Shown piece by piece: positions 8,302-17,415 of a stretch of 64,000 nt of DNA; position 1 is the first letter of the stretch; the number at the start of each line of letters is the position of its first letter. The translations under genes and the position numbers were made by a program. Source of the DNA: Variovorax sp. CF079 (GTDB lineage Bacteria; Pseudomonadota; Gammaproteobacteria; Burkholderiales; Burkholderiaceae_C); NCBI RefSeq assembly GCF_900101545.1, contig NZ_FMZU01000003.1, positions 186,001 through 250,000 of the forward strand. Direction: 5' to 3'. The notes under the pieces were generated by a model, which was not told the DNA's origin, ran no database searches, and worked only from the letters and a program-made list of their open reading frames with translations.

Positions 8302-9411
8302 ATGGACTTCACGCTGAACGAAGAGCAGCAGATGCTCGCCGACACGATGGCGCGCTTCGTGCAGAAGGAATACGGCTTCGAGGCGCGCCGCAAGCGCCTG
8401 GCCGAGGGCCCGAGCGATGCGCTGGCGCGGCAGATGGCCGAGCTCGGCCTGTTCGCGCTGAACGTGCCCGAGGCCCACGGCGGCATTGGCGCCGGCGCGG
8501 TCGAGACCCTGATCGTGATGGAAGGCCTCGGCCGCGGCCTCGTGATCGAGCCCTATGTCGCCAGCGCGGTGATCGCGCCGCGCCTTCTCGCCGCCTTCGG
8601 CAGCGAGGCGCAGAAGGATCGTTTCCTCGGGCCGATCGCCGAAGGCCGCCTGCGCTTCGCGCTGGCCGCGCTCGAGCCGCAGGCACGCTGGGACCTGGAC
8701 AAGGTGCACACGCGCGCGGCGCGCCGCGACGGCGGGTGGCAGCTCGACGGCGCGAAGGCCGTGGTGCCGCACGGCGACAGCGCCGACTGGCTGATCGTCA
8801 CTGCCGACACCGGCCAGGGCCTGGCGCTGATGCTGGTCGACGCCAGGGCATCCGGCGTCGCGATCGACGGCTACACGACCATCGACGGCCAGCGCGCCGC
8901 GGAGATCTGCCTTGAGGGCGCCGCAGTCGACGACGCCTGCGTGATCGGCCAGCCCGGCCAGGGCCTGGAACTGGCCGACTGGGCGACCGACCAGGGCCTG
9001 GCGGCCCTCGCCGCCGAGGCGGTCGGCGCGATGGCGCAGCTCACCGAGCTGAGCTGCGAACACCTCTCGACGCGCAGGCAGTTCGGCGTGCCGATCGGCA
9101 GCTTCCAGGCGCTGCAGCATCGCGCCGCGGACATGCGCATCGCCGTCGAGCAGGCACGCGCGCTGGCGCTGATGGCCGCGGCACACGTCGAGTCGCCGGA
9201 GCGCGCGTCGCGCCGCCGCGCTGCCTCGGCGGCGAAGGCGATGGCCGGACGCTCCGGGCGCTACGTCGGCCAGCAGGCCACCCAGCTTCATGGCGGCATG
9301 GGCATGACCGACGAGCTGGCCTCAGGCCACTATTTCAAACGACTGACCGCGATCGACATGACCTGGGGCAACTCGGAACACCACGTCGAACGCTATGGAG
9401 AACTGCTGTGA
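8302..9411 (+). CDS. Acyl-CoA dehydrogenase, small (PimD-like) subunit
   Basis: A 369-residue acyl-CoA dehydrogenase homologue starting MDFTLNEEQQMLADT. The middle domain is shorter and less conserved than in the large subunit (FALAALEPQARWDL replaces the usual TEPxAGSD segment), while the C-terminal QLHGGMGMTDEL and YFKRLTAID blocks are kept. This divergence is what is seen in the partner subunit of heteromeric dehydrogenases. It follows the large subunit by 16 nt and overlaps the next gene (GTGA), so the two are co-expressed and probably form one complex. Confidence 0.85.
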   Translation: MDFTLNEEQQMLADTMARFVQKEYGFEARRKRLAEGPSDALARQMAELGLFALNVPEAHGGIGAGAVETLIVMEGLGRGLVIEPYVASAVIAPRLLAAFGSEAQKDRFLGPIAEGRLRFALAALEPQARWDLDKVHTRAARRDGGWQLDGAKAVVPHGDSADWLIVTADTGQGLALMLVDARASGVAIDGYTTIDGQRAAEICLEGAAVDDACVIGQPGQGLELADWATDQGLAALAAEAVGAMAQLTELSCEHLSTRRQFGVPIGSFQALQHRAADMRIAVEQARALALMAAAHVESPERASRRRAASAAKAMAGRSGRYVGQQATQLHGGMGMTDELASGHYFKRLTAIDMTWGNSEHHVERYGELL

Positions 9412-10214
9412 CCGAAGCTGCCACCGAACGCCACCCTGAGGGCCAGATCGTCGTCGAGCGGCGCGGGCCGATCCTGCTGATGGGCGTGGATCGCGTCGAG
9501 AAGCGCAACGGCTTCACGCCGCGCATGTTCCGCGAGCTCGGCGAGGCCTACACGCTGCTGGAGAACGCGCCGGACCTGTTCGTCGGCCTGCTGTATGCGA
9601 AGGGAGACCATTTCAGCGGCGGCGTCGACCTGCCGCTGATGGCCGAGTACCGCAAGGCCGGCTCGCCCTACGTGCCGCTGAACCTGGTCGACCCGGGCCA
9701 GCTGCGCGAGCCCTATCGCACGAAGCCGGTGGTCGCGGCGATGCAGGGCATCTGCTTCACCATCGCGATCGAGTTGATGCTCGCCGCCGATGTCGTGTTC
9801 GCCGCCGACAACTGCCGCTTCTCGCAACTCGAGGTGAAGCGCGGCATCATGCCCGGCTACGGCGGCTCCTTCCGCTTCATCGAACGCGCCGGCTGGGGCA
9901 ACGCGATGAAGTGGCTCCTGACCGGCGACGAGTTCGACAGCGCCGAGGCGCTGCGGCTCGGCCTGGTGCAGGAAGTCGTGCCCGCCGGCGAGCAGTTCGA
10001 GCGCGCCCTCGCCTATGCGCAGCGCGTGGCCGAACAGGCGCCGCTCGCGGTGCAGTCCACGATCGAGAACGCGCGCCTGGCGCTTGGGCAGGGCTGGATG
10101 CACGCGGCGACGCATGCCACCGCGAAGAACACCTTCCTGTACGGCACCGAGGACGCCGCCGAGGGCCGCAAGTCCTTCGCCGAGAAGCGCACGGCAAAGT
10201 TCGTCGGCAGGTGA
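9408..10214 (+). CDS. Enoyl-CoA hydratase (crotonase family, canonical)
   Basis: A 268-residue crotonase beginning at GTG 9408, which overlaps the dehydrogenase stop (GTGA). Both glutamates are retained, in AIELMLAAD and QLEVKRG, followed by IMPGYGGSFRF, so hydratase activity after the dehydrogenase step is likely. The oxyanion segment reads FSGGVDLP. The long C-terminus with YGTEDAAEGRKSFAEKR is the usual CoA-contacting tail. It is the fifth gene of the 4528-13475 operon. Confidence 0.85.
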   Translation: MTEAATERHPEGQIVVERRGPILLMGVDRVEKRNGFTPRMFRELGEAYTLLENAPDLFVGLLYAKGDHFSGGVDLPLMAEYRKAGSPYVPLNLVDPGQLREPYRTKPVVAAMQGICFTIAIELMLAADVVFAADNCRFSQLEVKRGIMPGYGGSFRFIERAGWGNAMKWLLTGDEFDSAEALRLGLVQEVVPAGEQFERALAYAQRVAEQAPLAVQSTIENARLALGQGWMHAATHATAKNTFLYGTEDAAEGRKSFAEKRTAKFVGR

Positions 10215-10219
10215 GCACC

Positions 10220-11062
10220 ATGTTTCGCAACGACCTGCTCGCGGGCAAGAAGATCCTCATCACCGGCGGCGGCACCGGGCTCGGCAAGAGCATCGGGCGC
10301 CACTATCTCGAACTCGGCGCGCACCTGGTGATCTGCGGCCGTCGGCTCCAGGTGCTCGACGCCACCGCCGAAGAGTTCCGCGCCGAGCTGCCCGGTGCGC
10401 GCGTCGACACGCTCATTTGCGACGTGCGCGATGCCGAGCAGGTCGAGGCGATGATGGCGCACATCTGGCAGAGCGGTGCGCTCGACGTGCTGGTCAACAA
10501 CGCCGCGGCCAACTTCATTGCGCGCAGCGATCGGCTCTCGGCGCGCGCGGTCGACGCGGTGCTGGGCATCGTGCTGCACGGCAGCTTCTACTGCACGATC
10601 GCCGCCGGCCGGCGCTGGATCGAGGCGGGCCACCCGGGCAACGTGATCAGCACCGTCTCGGCGCCGGTGATCACCGGCCAGGCCTTCACCGCGCCATCGG
10701 CGGCGGCCAAGGCCGGCGTGCTCGCGATGACGCGCAGCCTCGCGGTCGAATGGGGCCCCAAGGGCATTCGCCTGAACTGCGTGGCGCCGGGACTGTTCCC
10801 GACCCCCGGTGCCTGGGAGCAGCTCTTTCCGCCCGGCAGTCAGGTCGAAGCGCAGGAGCGCGGCGTGCCGCTGCGGCGTCTCGGCGAGCATCGCGAGCTG
10901 TGCGACCTGTATGCCTACCTCGCGGCCGACGGTTCGGGCTACATGACCGGCGACCTGATCGTCATGGACGGCGGGCGCTGGATGCAGGGCGCCGGCGGCC
11001 CGACCTTCCGCGCGATGCAGGACTGGACCGACGCGCAATGGGAAGCGATGCGCAAGAAATGA
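10220..11062 (+). CDS. SDR of the 2,4-dienoyl-CoA reductase type
   Basis: A 280-residue SDR with TGGGTGLG (residues 15-22) and NNAAANF. The catalytic YxxxK is absent; instead there is APSAAAKAGVLAM followed by SLAVEWGPKGIRLN. That replacement is characteristic of NADPH-dependent 2,4-dienoyl-CoA reductases, which use a different tyrosine. It would reduce a conjugated dienoyl-CoA formed during degradation of an unsaturated chain or ring. The ATG at 10220 is preferred; an in-frame GTG lies 9 nt earlier (10211) and overlaps the crotonase stop. Confidence 0.8.
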   Translation: MFRNDLLAGKKILITGGGTGLGKSIGRHYLELGAHLVICGRRLQVLDATAEEFRAELPGARVDTLICDVRDAEQVEAMMAHIWQSGALDVLVNNAAANFIARSDRLSARAVDAVLGIVLHGSFYCTIAAGRRWIEAGHPGNVISTVSAPVITGQAFTAPSAAAKAGVLAMTRSLAVEWGPKGIRLNCVAPGLFPTPGAWEQLFPPGSQVEAQERGVPLRRLGEHRELCDLYAYLAADGSGYMTGDLIVMDGGRWMQGAGGPTFRAMQDWTDAQWEAMRKK

Positions 11063-11094
11063 CCTCCCTGTCCGGTTCAAGAAAGGAAGAAACC

Positions 11095-11889
11095 ATGTCT
11101 GACTCCACCCTCGCCGCAGGCCCGATGAGCCTCGCCGGCAAGACTGCCGTCGTCACCGGGGCCGGCAGCGGCATCGGCCAGGCGATCGCCGAGCTGTTCG
11201 CGCGCGCCGGTGCCAAGGTCGTCGTCGCCGACATCCAGGCCGACGGCGCCGAAACCACCGCAGCGGGCATCCGCGCGGCCGGCGGCCAGGCCATCGCGGC
11301 GACGGCCGACGTGTCGCAGGACACGCAGGTCGCCGCGATGCTCGACCGCGCGATCGCCGAGTTCGGCAGCCTCGATGTGCTCGTCAACAACGCGGGGATC
11401 TTTCCGAAGAAGCCCTTTCTCGAGGTCGACGCCGCGTTCTGGGACAAGCTGCACGCAGTGAACCTGCGCGGCACCTTCCTGTGCCTGCGCGAGGCGATCA
11501 GGCGCATGCAGGCGCAGGGGAACGGCGGCGCGATCGTCAACATCTCGTCGGTGTCGTCAATGCAGGCGGTCGTCTATCACAACGCCACCTACAACGCGTC
11601 GAAGGCCGGCGTGAACAGCCTCACCAAGACCACCGCGCTGGAGTTCGCCGCCGACGGCATCCGCGTCAACGCCGTGCTGCCCGGCGGCACGCTGACGCCC
11701 GGCGCCAAGGCCGCCAGCAGCGATGGCGTCGACATAAAAGGGCCGATCATGGGGCCGGGCCGCATCCCGCTCGGCAAGATGGGCGACCCGGAAGATATCG
11801 CGATGGCGGCGCTGTTCTTCGCCAGTCCGGCGTCGCGGCTGGTCACCGGCCAACTGCTCGCGGTGGACGGCGGCTTCCAGGTGAGCTAG
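11095..11889 (+). CDS. SDR family dehydrogenase (classical, FabG-like)
   Basis: A 264-residue classical SDR with TGAGSGIG (21-28), NNAG, the active-site ISSVSS serine, and YNASK. It probably acts as a 3-hydroxyacyl-CoA or secondary alcohol dehydrogenase. The start ATG at 11095 has a good ribosome-binding site (GAAAGGAAG, about 8 nt upstream) and a 32-nt gap from the previous stop, so it may be translated more strongly than its tightly coupled neighbours. Its TAG stop shares bases with the GTG of the next gene. Confidence 0.87.
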   Translation: MSDSTLAAGPMSLAGKTAVVTGAGSGIGQAIAELFARAGAKVVVADIQADGAETTAAGIRAAGGQAIAATADVSQDTQVAAMLDRAIAEFGSLDVLVNNAGIFPKKPFLEVDAAFWDKLHAVNLRGTFLCLREAIRRMQAQGNGGAIVNISSVSSMQAVVYHNATYNASKAGVNSLTKTTALEFAADGIRVNAVLPGGTLTPGAKAASSDGVDIKGPIMGPGRIPLGKMGDPEDIAMAALFFASPASRLVTGQLLAVDGGFQVS

Positions 11890-13475
11890 TGCCTCCTGAA
11901 GCGCCGCTGCCGCAGGTGCCGCTCAGCCGCCTGCTGGCACGGGCCGTGATGGCGCGGCCGCTGACGCGCCTGCACTTCTACACCGAGGCGGGTCACATCG
12001 CGATGACGACCTCCGGCCTGCTGCAGGCCGGACGCCGGCTCGCCCGCGGATTGCGCGCCATCGGGCTGAAGGCCGGCGACGCGATCGCGGTGCAGATGCC
12101 GACCCGGCACGAGACCGCGGTGCTGTACCTCGCCGCATTCGAGATCGGTGCGGTGCTGGTGCCGATCGTGCACATCTATGGGCCGGCCGAGGTTGGCTTC
12201 ATCTTGCGCCAGTCGCGCGCACGCCTGCTTGCGGTGCCGGAGCGATGGCGCGGCATCGATTTCCTGGAACGCGTGGAGGCGCTCGGCGCGCTGCCCGACC
12301 TGGAACAGGTGCTGGTGCTCGGCGAGCGGGCGCCGCGCGGCGGCATCACCTGGCAGGCGCTGCAGCAGGCCGCCGGCGCCGATGCCTCGACAGCTGCCGC
12401 CGAGTGCATCGCGCCGCAGGACACCTGCCTGCTCCTGTACACCTCCGGCACCACTGCCGCGCCCAAGGGCGTGAAGCACACGCACCAGACGGTCGGCGCC
12501 GAGTGGCAGATCCCGTTCATCGACGACGCCCCCGCCACCGCCGCGCAGCCCGGCGGCAACGGGCCCTACTTCACCCCCTTTCCCGCTGGCCACATCGCCG
12601 GCTTCAATTTCCTGCTGCGACCCTTCGTCACCGCCACCGAGATGGTGTTCGTCGATCGCTGGGACGCGGCCGTCGCGGCCGAGCTGATCGAGCGCCACCG
12701 CGTGCGGCTGTCCGGCGGCACGCCGTATCACCTGCAGGGCCTGCTCGATGCGGCGCGGCGCGCCGGCCGCGACCTGTCGTCGCTCGTCGCCTACGGGCTC
12801 GGCGGCACCGGCGTGACGCCCGACCATGTCGAGGCGGCCGCGCGCGCCGGCGTCGCCGCGAGCCGCTCGTACGGCCTCACCGAGCACTCCACCGTCAGCA
12901 TCGGCTGGCGCGAGATGTCGCTCGCGCAGCGCGCCGGCACCGACGGCCGCCTGCAGCCCGGCAGCGAAGTGCGCATCGTCGACGACCGGGAGCGCGAGCT
13001 TGCGCAAGGCCAGGAGGGCGAGATCCTGACACGCGGGCCCGAGCTCTTCGTCGGCTACACCGACGCGTCGCTCGACGCGCATGCCCGCACCGCCGACGGC
13101 TGGTTCCGCACCGGCGACATCGGCCGGCTGGACGCCGCGAACTGCCTGACGATCACCGACCGCAAGAAGGACATCGTGATCCGCGGCGGCGAGAACATCT
13201 CGTCGCAGGAGGTCGAGCGCGTGCTGGCCACGCACCCTTCGGTGCGCGATGCCGCCGTGGTGGCGCAGCCCGACGCGCGCTATGGCGAGAAGGTGTGCGC
13301 CTTCGTCGTGCTCGCCGACGGCGCCTCGCTGGACCTGGACGCGGTACGGCGCCATTTCGCGGCCGCCCGCGTCGCGCGCCAAAAGACGCCCGAGGGCTTG
13401 CACGTCGTCGGCGAGCTGCCGCGGACCGCGTCGGGGAAGGTACGCAAGGACGAGTTGCGGGAGCGGCTGCGCTGA
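11889..13475 (+). CDS. Acyl-CoA ligase (AMP-forming), second copy
   Basis: A 528-residue ANL enzyme with LLYTSGTTAAPKGVKHTH (ATP loop), SYGLTEHSTVS, DRKKDIVIRGGENISS, and C-terminal RTASGKVRKDEL carrying the adenylation lysine. It activates an acid to the CoA ester. The GTG at 11889 shares one base with the preceding TAG and is chosen for that coupling; an ATG at 11949 is the alternative. It is the last gene of the plus-strand operon and converges on the MFS gene. Only modest motif similarity links it to the ligase at 2017-3561, so they are likely specific for different acids. Confidence 0.86.
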   Translation: MPPEAPLPQVPLSRLLARAVMARPLTRLHFYTEAGHIAMTTSGLLQAGRRLARGLRAIGLKAGDAIAVQMPTRHETAVLYLAAFEIGAVLVPIVHIYGPAEVGFILRQSRARLLAVPERWRGIDFLERVEALGALPDLEQVLVLGERAPRGGITWQALQQAAGADASTAAAECIAPQDTCLLLYTSGTTAAPKGVKHTHQTVGAEWQIPFIDDAPATAAQPGGNGPYFTPFPAGHIAGFNFLLRPFVTATEMVFVDRWDAAVAAELIERHRVRLSGGTPYHLQGLLDAARRAGRDLSSLVAYGLGGTGVTPDHVEAAARAGVAASRSYGLTEHSTVSIGWREMSLAQRAGTDGRLQPGSEVRIVDDRERELAQGQEGEILTRGPELFVGYTDASLDAHARTADGWFRTGDIGRLDAANCLTITDRKKDIVIRGGENISSQEVERVLATHPSVRDAAVVAQPDARYGEKVCAFVVLADGASLDLDAVRRHFAAARVARQKTPEGLHVVGELPRTASGKVRKDELRERLR

Positions 13476-13478
13476 ACC

Positions 13479-13491
13479 GGGGCAAGGCCCC
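13479..13491. terminator. Small GC hairpin between convergent genes
   Basis: GGGGC (13479-13483), loop AAG, GCCCC (13487-13491) lie in the 19-nt gap between the convergent ligase and MFS genes. There is no T-tract, so intrinsic termination is only a possibility. Confidence 0.3.
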
Positions 13492-13494
13492 CGA

Positions 13495-14964
13495 TCAGGC
13501 GCCGCGTCGTGCCGACACGCCGATGCCGGCAGCGCCCTGCGCGGCCGCATGCGCCGGCCGCGGCGACAGCGCCCAGGCGACCAGCGCGCACAGGAGGCAC
13601 GCACCCGTGATCGCCGTCATCGTCCAGAGGTAGGCGTCGGCGCTCGGATAGGCCGCATGCGGCTGCGTCTCGCCGTGCACCACCGCCAGCGCGAGCAGCA
13701 CGCTGGCGGCCTGCGTGCCGATCGCGGTGCCGAGCGTGCGCACCACCTGCGACAAGCCGACGAACTCGCTGGTGCGCTCGGCGGGCACCACCTCCACCAG
13801 CAGGTTCGGCACCGCCGACATCAGCATCGCCCCGCCGAGCGAGGCCAGCATCACCCACCCCACGAGCATCCAGGCGGTGGAGTGCAGCGCGGTCAGCCCG
13901 ATCCAGCCGGCCAGGATCATCAGGGTGCCGAGCCGCGCAGCGCTGCGGGCGCCGTTCCGCGCCGCGAGGTGGCCGCCCCACGGCGCGCCGAACAGGCCCA
14001 TGAAGTTCGACGGCAGCTTCAGCAGGCCGGCCATCGTCGCGCTCAGGCCCAGGCCGATGCCGGTCCACGGCGGCTGCTGCGCGAGGCCCATCAGCACCAG
14101 CATCGTCTGCGAAGTGCCGAGACCGAACAGGAACATCAGGCCGATCGGCAGGCCGACCTCGCGCGTCGCGATGCGGCGCACGTCGATCATCGGCTGCGGG
14201 TGCCGCCACTCGTGGCGCCACCACGCGGCCAGCAGCAGCACGCCGCCGGCCAGCGCGGCCAGCGTCGCGACGTCGCCGAGCCCGTGCGCCCTCAGCCGCG
14301 ACACGGCCCACAGCAGCGCGGCCACCGCAGGGGCGTAGAGCATGCCGCCGATCCAGTCGATCCGCGCGCCGCCAGCGGCGGCCGCCGACGCCGGCACCCA
14401 GCGCGCGACCAGCACCATCGCCACGATGCCGTGCACCGCGCCGAACCAGAACATGGTGCGCCAGCCGGCGTGGTCGACCAGCAGCCCGCCGAGCAGCAGC
14501 CCGGCGCCGGCGCTGAAGGTCGCCATCGCAGTGAGCCAGCCGACCGCCACCGGCACGCGCTCGGCCTGCAGGCGCTCGCGCACGATGCCGATGGCCAGCG
14601 GCAGCAAGGCCGCCGACATGCCCTGCAAGGCACGGCCGCAGATCAATCCCGGCAGCCCGCTCGACAAGGCGCTGACCAGCGATCCGCTCGCCGAGCACGT
14701 CAGCATCGCGAGCACCAGGCGCTTGCGCCCGAACAGGTCACCGAGCCGCGACGACAGGCCCGCCGAGACCGATCCGACCAGCAGGTAGGCAGTGATGAGC
14801 CAGCCCACGCCGGCCGGATCGCCGAAGTCGCGCATCAGCGTCGGCAGGGCCGCGTAGATCATGCTGACCTCGAACGAGCTGATGATCTCCGCGCCCACCA
14901 GCGCAACGACGATCGAATGGCCGCGGCCGGCGTCGCCGACGGGCAGCGCCCCCGATGCGCTCAC
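13495..14964 (-). CDS. MFS transporter (DHA2-like), copy 1
   Basis: A 489-residue major facilitator protein with repeated hydrophobic helices. The MFS loop motif SSRLGDLFGRKR is present near residue 65, and GLLLGGLLVDHAGWR in the fifth helix is an antiporter-type signature, suggesting export. The GTG at 14964 overlaps the RND transporter stop (GTGA), so it belongs to the envelope operon beginning at 21647. It is a close paralogue of the protein at 21787-23256: both are 489 residues and share long stretches, including WRHEWRHPQPMIDVRR or near-identical text. Role: efflux of substrate or intermediates (inferred). Confidence 0.85.
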   Translation of the reverse strand: MSASGALPVGDAGRGHSIVVALVGAEIISSFEVSMIYAALPTLMRDFGDPAGVGWLITAYLLVGSVSAGLSSRLGDLFGRKRLVLAMLTCSASGSLVSALSSGLPGLICGRALQGMSAALLPLAIGIVRERLQAERVPVAVGWLTAMATFSAGAGLLLGGLLVDHAGWRTMFWFGAVHGIVAMVLVARWVPASAAAAGGARIDWIGGMLYAPAVAALLWAVSRLRAHGLGDVATLAALAGGVLLLAAWWRHEWRHPQPMIDVRRIATREVGLPIGLMFLFGLGTSQTMLVLMGLAQQPPWTGIGLGLSATMAGLLKLPSNFMGLFGAPWGGHLAARNGARSAARLGTLMILAGWIGLTALHSTAWMLVGWVMLASLGGAMLMSAVPNLLVEVVPAERTSEFVGLSQVVRTLGTAIGTQAASVLLALAVVHGETQPHAAYPSADAYLWTMTAITGACLLCALVAWALSPRPAHAAAQGAAGIGVSARRGA

Positions 14965-17396
14965 GCGTGCGCCGCGGTGGCCGCGGGCAAGACGGTCGTG
15001 CCCCGCTGCTTCACATCGCGCAGCAGGAAGTGTGACAGCGCCGGAATCAGCACCAGCGCGCCGATCATGTTCCACAGGAACATGAAGGTCAGCAGGATGC
15101 CCATGTCTGCCTGGAACTTGATCGGCGACCAGGCCCAGGTCACGACGCCGGCGGCCATCGTCACGCCGATCAGCGCGACGACCTTGCCGGTGAATTCGAG
15201 CGAGTGCTTGTAGGCCTCGCGCAGGCTGCCGCCGCGACGCTGCACCGCGAGCTGCACCGACAGCAGGTACAGCGCATAGTCGACGCCGACACCCACGCCG
15301 AGCGCGATGACCGGCAGCGTTGCGACCTTCACGCCGATGCCCATCAACACCATGATCGCCTCGCACAGGATCGACGTGATCATGAGCGGCACCAGCGCCA
15401 CCACCACCGCGCGCCACGAACGGAAGGTGATGAAGCACAGCAGGGTCACCGCGATGTAGAGCACCACGTGCATGATGTAGAACGACTGGCGCACGACGAT
15501 GTTGGTCACCGCCTCGATGCCGGCCGGGCCGGCCGCGGGCAGGAACTCCGCGCCGGGCCGGCTGTGCGTCGCTGCGAAGCCCTCCACCGCCTTCAGCACG
15601 CGGTCGAGCGTGTCGGCGCGGTGGTCGCTCAGGTAGGCCGTGACGGCGAACAGCGAGCAGTTCGGATTCATCGCGTCCGGGTTGTCCTGGATCACGCGGT
15701 TGGCCGCCGGGCCGAGGATGCGCGGGTCGCGCGCCAGCGTGTTCCACTTGAAATAGCCCTCGCTCGACGCAGCGACCCCGCGCTTGGTCTGCTCGGCGAA
15801 GGAGGTCACCGCCTTCACGCCCTGCACATGCTCGAGCTCCCAGCCGAGGCGTTCGGCCTCGACCAGGCCCTCGTAGCGGTCGCAGGCGCTCTTCGGCGTC
15901 TTCACGATGACCGCGAACTGGTCGCTCGACAGGCCGTAGTGGCGCGCGATGTAGGCGTTGTCGAGGTTGTAGCGCGAATCGCGGCGCAGCTCCGGCGCGC
16001 CTTCGTCGAGGTCGCCGATCTTCAGCCCCGTGCGCAGGCTCAGCGCGCCGGCCCCCAGCAGCGCCGCGGCCACGATCGCGATCAACGCGAAGCGCCGCTC
16101 GGTCAGCCGCTCCAGCGCGGTCCACACGCGGCCCATCGCGGAGCGCCCGGCCTGCTCGGCCGCGTCGGCATTCAACGAGCGCTGCGCGGCCCTGGGGCTG
16201 ACGCCGGTGTACGACAGCAGCACCGGAATCAGCACCAGCTTCGTGAAGATCAGCCCGGTGACGCCGATGCTGGTCATCACCGCCAGGTCGCGGATCACCG
16301 GGATGTCGATGATGATCAGCACCATGAAGCCGACCACGTTGGTCAAGAGCGCCGTCAGGCCGGCCAGGAACAGGCGGCGGAAGGTGTAGCGCGCGGCGAC
16401 GTACTTGTGCGTGCCGCGCCCCACGTCCTGCATGATGCCGTTCATCTTCTGCGCCCCGTGCGACAGGCCGATCGCGAACAGCAGGAAGGGCACCAGGATC
16501 GAATACGGATCGAGCTCGTAGCCGAGGATCTGCAGCAGGCCCATCAGCCACATCACGCCGACCACCGCGGTGACGACCAGCACCACGGTGCTGCGCAGGC
16601 ATCGGGTGTAGGCGAACACGAACAGCGCCGCGATCGCGACCGAGATCGCGAAGTAGGAGATCACCGTCGCGAGGCCCTCGATCAGGTCGCCGACGAGCTT
16701 GCCGAAGCCGACGATGTAGACGCGGAACTTGCCCGTGCCCTTGGCGCGCACCTGCTCCTCGAGTGCGCGCGACAGCTTCAGGTAGTTGATCGGCTCGCCG
16801 CTGTCGGCATAACGGTCCAGCAGCGGCACGACGATCATCGACGAACGCTGGTCGTCGCTGATGATGCGGCCGGCTGCGCCCGAGCGTGCGATGTTGGCCT
16901 TCAGCGCCTCCATCTTGGCCGGCGAGCCGTCGAAGCGCTCGGGCATCACCGGGCCGCCGCGCATGCCCTCCTCCGTCACCTCGCCCCATCGCAACACCGG
17001 CGTCCACAGGGACTTGAGCCACGGCCGGTCGACGCCCGGCATGATGTAGAGCGCATCGTTGATCGAAGCCAGGAACTTCAGGTACTCGGGGTCGTAGATG
17101 TCGCCCTGCGTGTTCTCGACCACCACCCGCAGCTGGTTGCCCAGCCCGCGCAGCTCGGTCTTGTTGTCGAGGTAGTTCTGGATGTAGGGATGCGAGCGCG
17201 GGATCATCCGCTCGAAGTTGGCGTTGATCGTCAGCTGCGTGGACCGCCAGCCAAGGAAGATCGACACCAGCGCGAAGACGACGAGGATCACCCGGCGGTG
17301 ATTGAAGATGAGCCGTTCGAGCGCATTGCCGGAGCGCGGGTCGAAGCGGGAGGGGTCCGGGATGACCTCGAAGGTCTCGTTGCTGCCGATGTTCAT
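14961..17396 (-). CDS. RND/MMPL family transporter
   Basis: An 811-residue inner-membrane protein with the RND topology: one N-terminal helix (about 35-52), a periplasmic domain, six helices, a second periplasmic domain (about 440-620), and a final helix cluster. It contains ALGVGVGVDYALYLLS and LLFAIGLSHGAQKMNG, matching the two RND helix-4 motifs. Proteins of this hopanoid/lipid-transport-like subgroup commonly sit beside DUF1302, DUF1329 and YCF48 genes in degraders of hydrophobic compounds; movement of substrate across the envelope is inferred. It overlaps the MFS start and follows the YCF48 gene by 19 nt. Confidence 0.88.
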   Translation of the reverse strand: MNIGSNETFEVIPDPSRFDPRSGNALERLIFNHRRVILVVFALVSIFLGWRSTQLTINANFERMIPRSHPYIQNYLDNKTELRGLGNQLRVVVENTQGDIYDPEYLKFLASINDALYIMPGVDRPWLKSLWTPVLRWGEVTEEGMRGGPVMPERFDGSPAKMEALKANIARSGAAGRIISDDQRSSMIVVPLLDRYADSGEPINYLKLSRALEEQVRAKGTGKFRVYIVGFGKLVGDLIEGLATVISYFAISVAIAALFVFAYTRCLRSTVVLVVTAVVGVMWLMGLLQILGYELDPYSILVPFLLFAIGLSHGAQKMNGIMQDVGRGTHKYVAARYTFRRLFLAGLTALLTNVVGFMVLIIIDIPVIRDLAVMTSIGVTGLIFTKLVLIPVLLSYTGVSPRAAQRSLNADAAEQAGRSAMGRVWTALERLTERRFALIAIVAAALLGAGALSLRTGLKIGDLDEGAPELRRDSRYNLDNAYIARHYGLSSDQFAVIVKTPKSACDRYEGLVEAERLGWELEHVQGVKAVTSFAEQTKRGVAASSEGYFKWNTLARDPRILGPAANRVIQDNPDAMNPNCSLFAVTAYLSDHRADTLDRVLKAVEGFAATHSRPGAEFLPAAGPAGIEAVTNIVVRQSFYIMHVVLYIAVTLLCFITFRSWRAVVVALVPLMITSILCEAIMVLMGIGVKVATLPVIALGVGVGVDYALYLLSVQLAVQRRGGSLREAYKHSLEFTGKVVALIGVTMAAGVVTWAWSPIKFQADMGILLTFMFLWNMIGALVLIPALSHFLLRDVKQRGTTVLPAATAAHA

Positions 17397-17415
17397 CGCT
17401 CTAGGGTCTGTTTAA

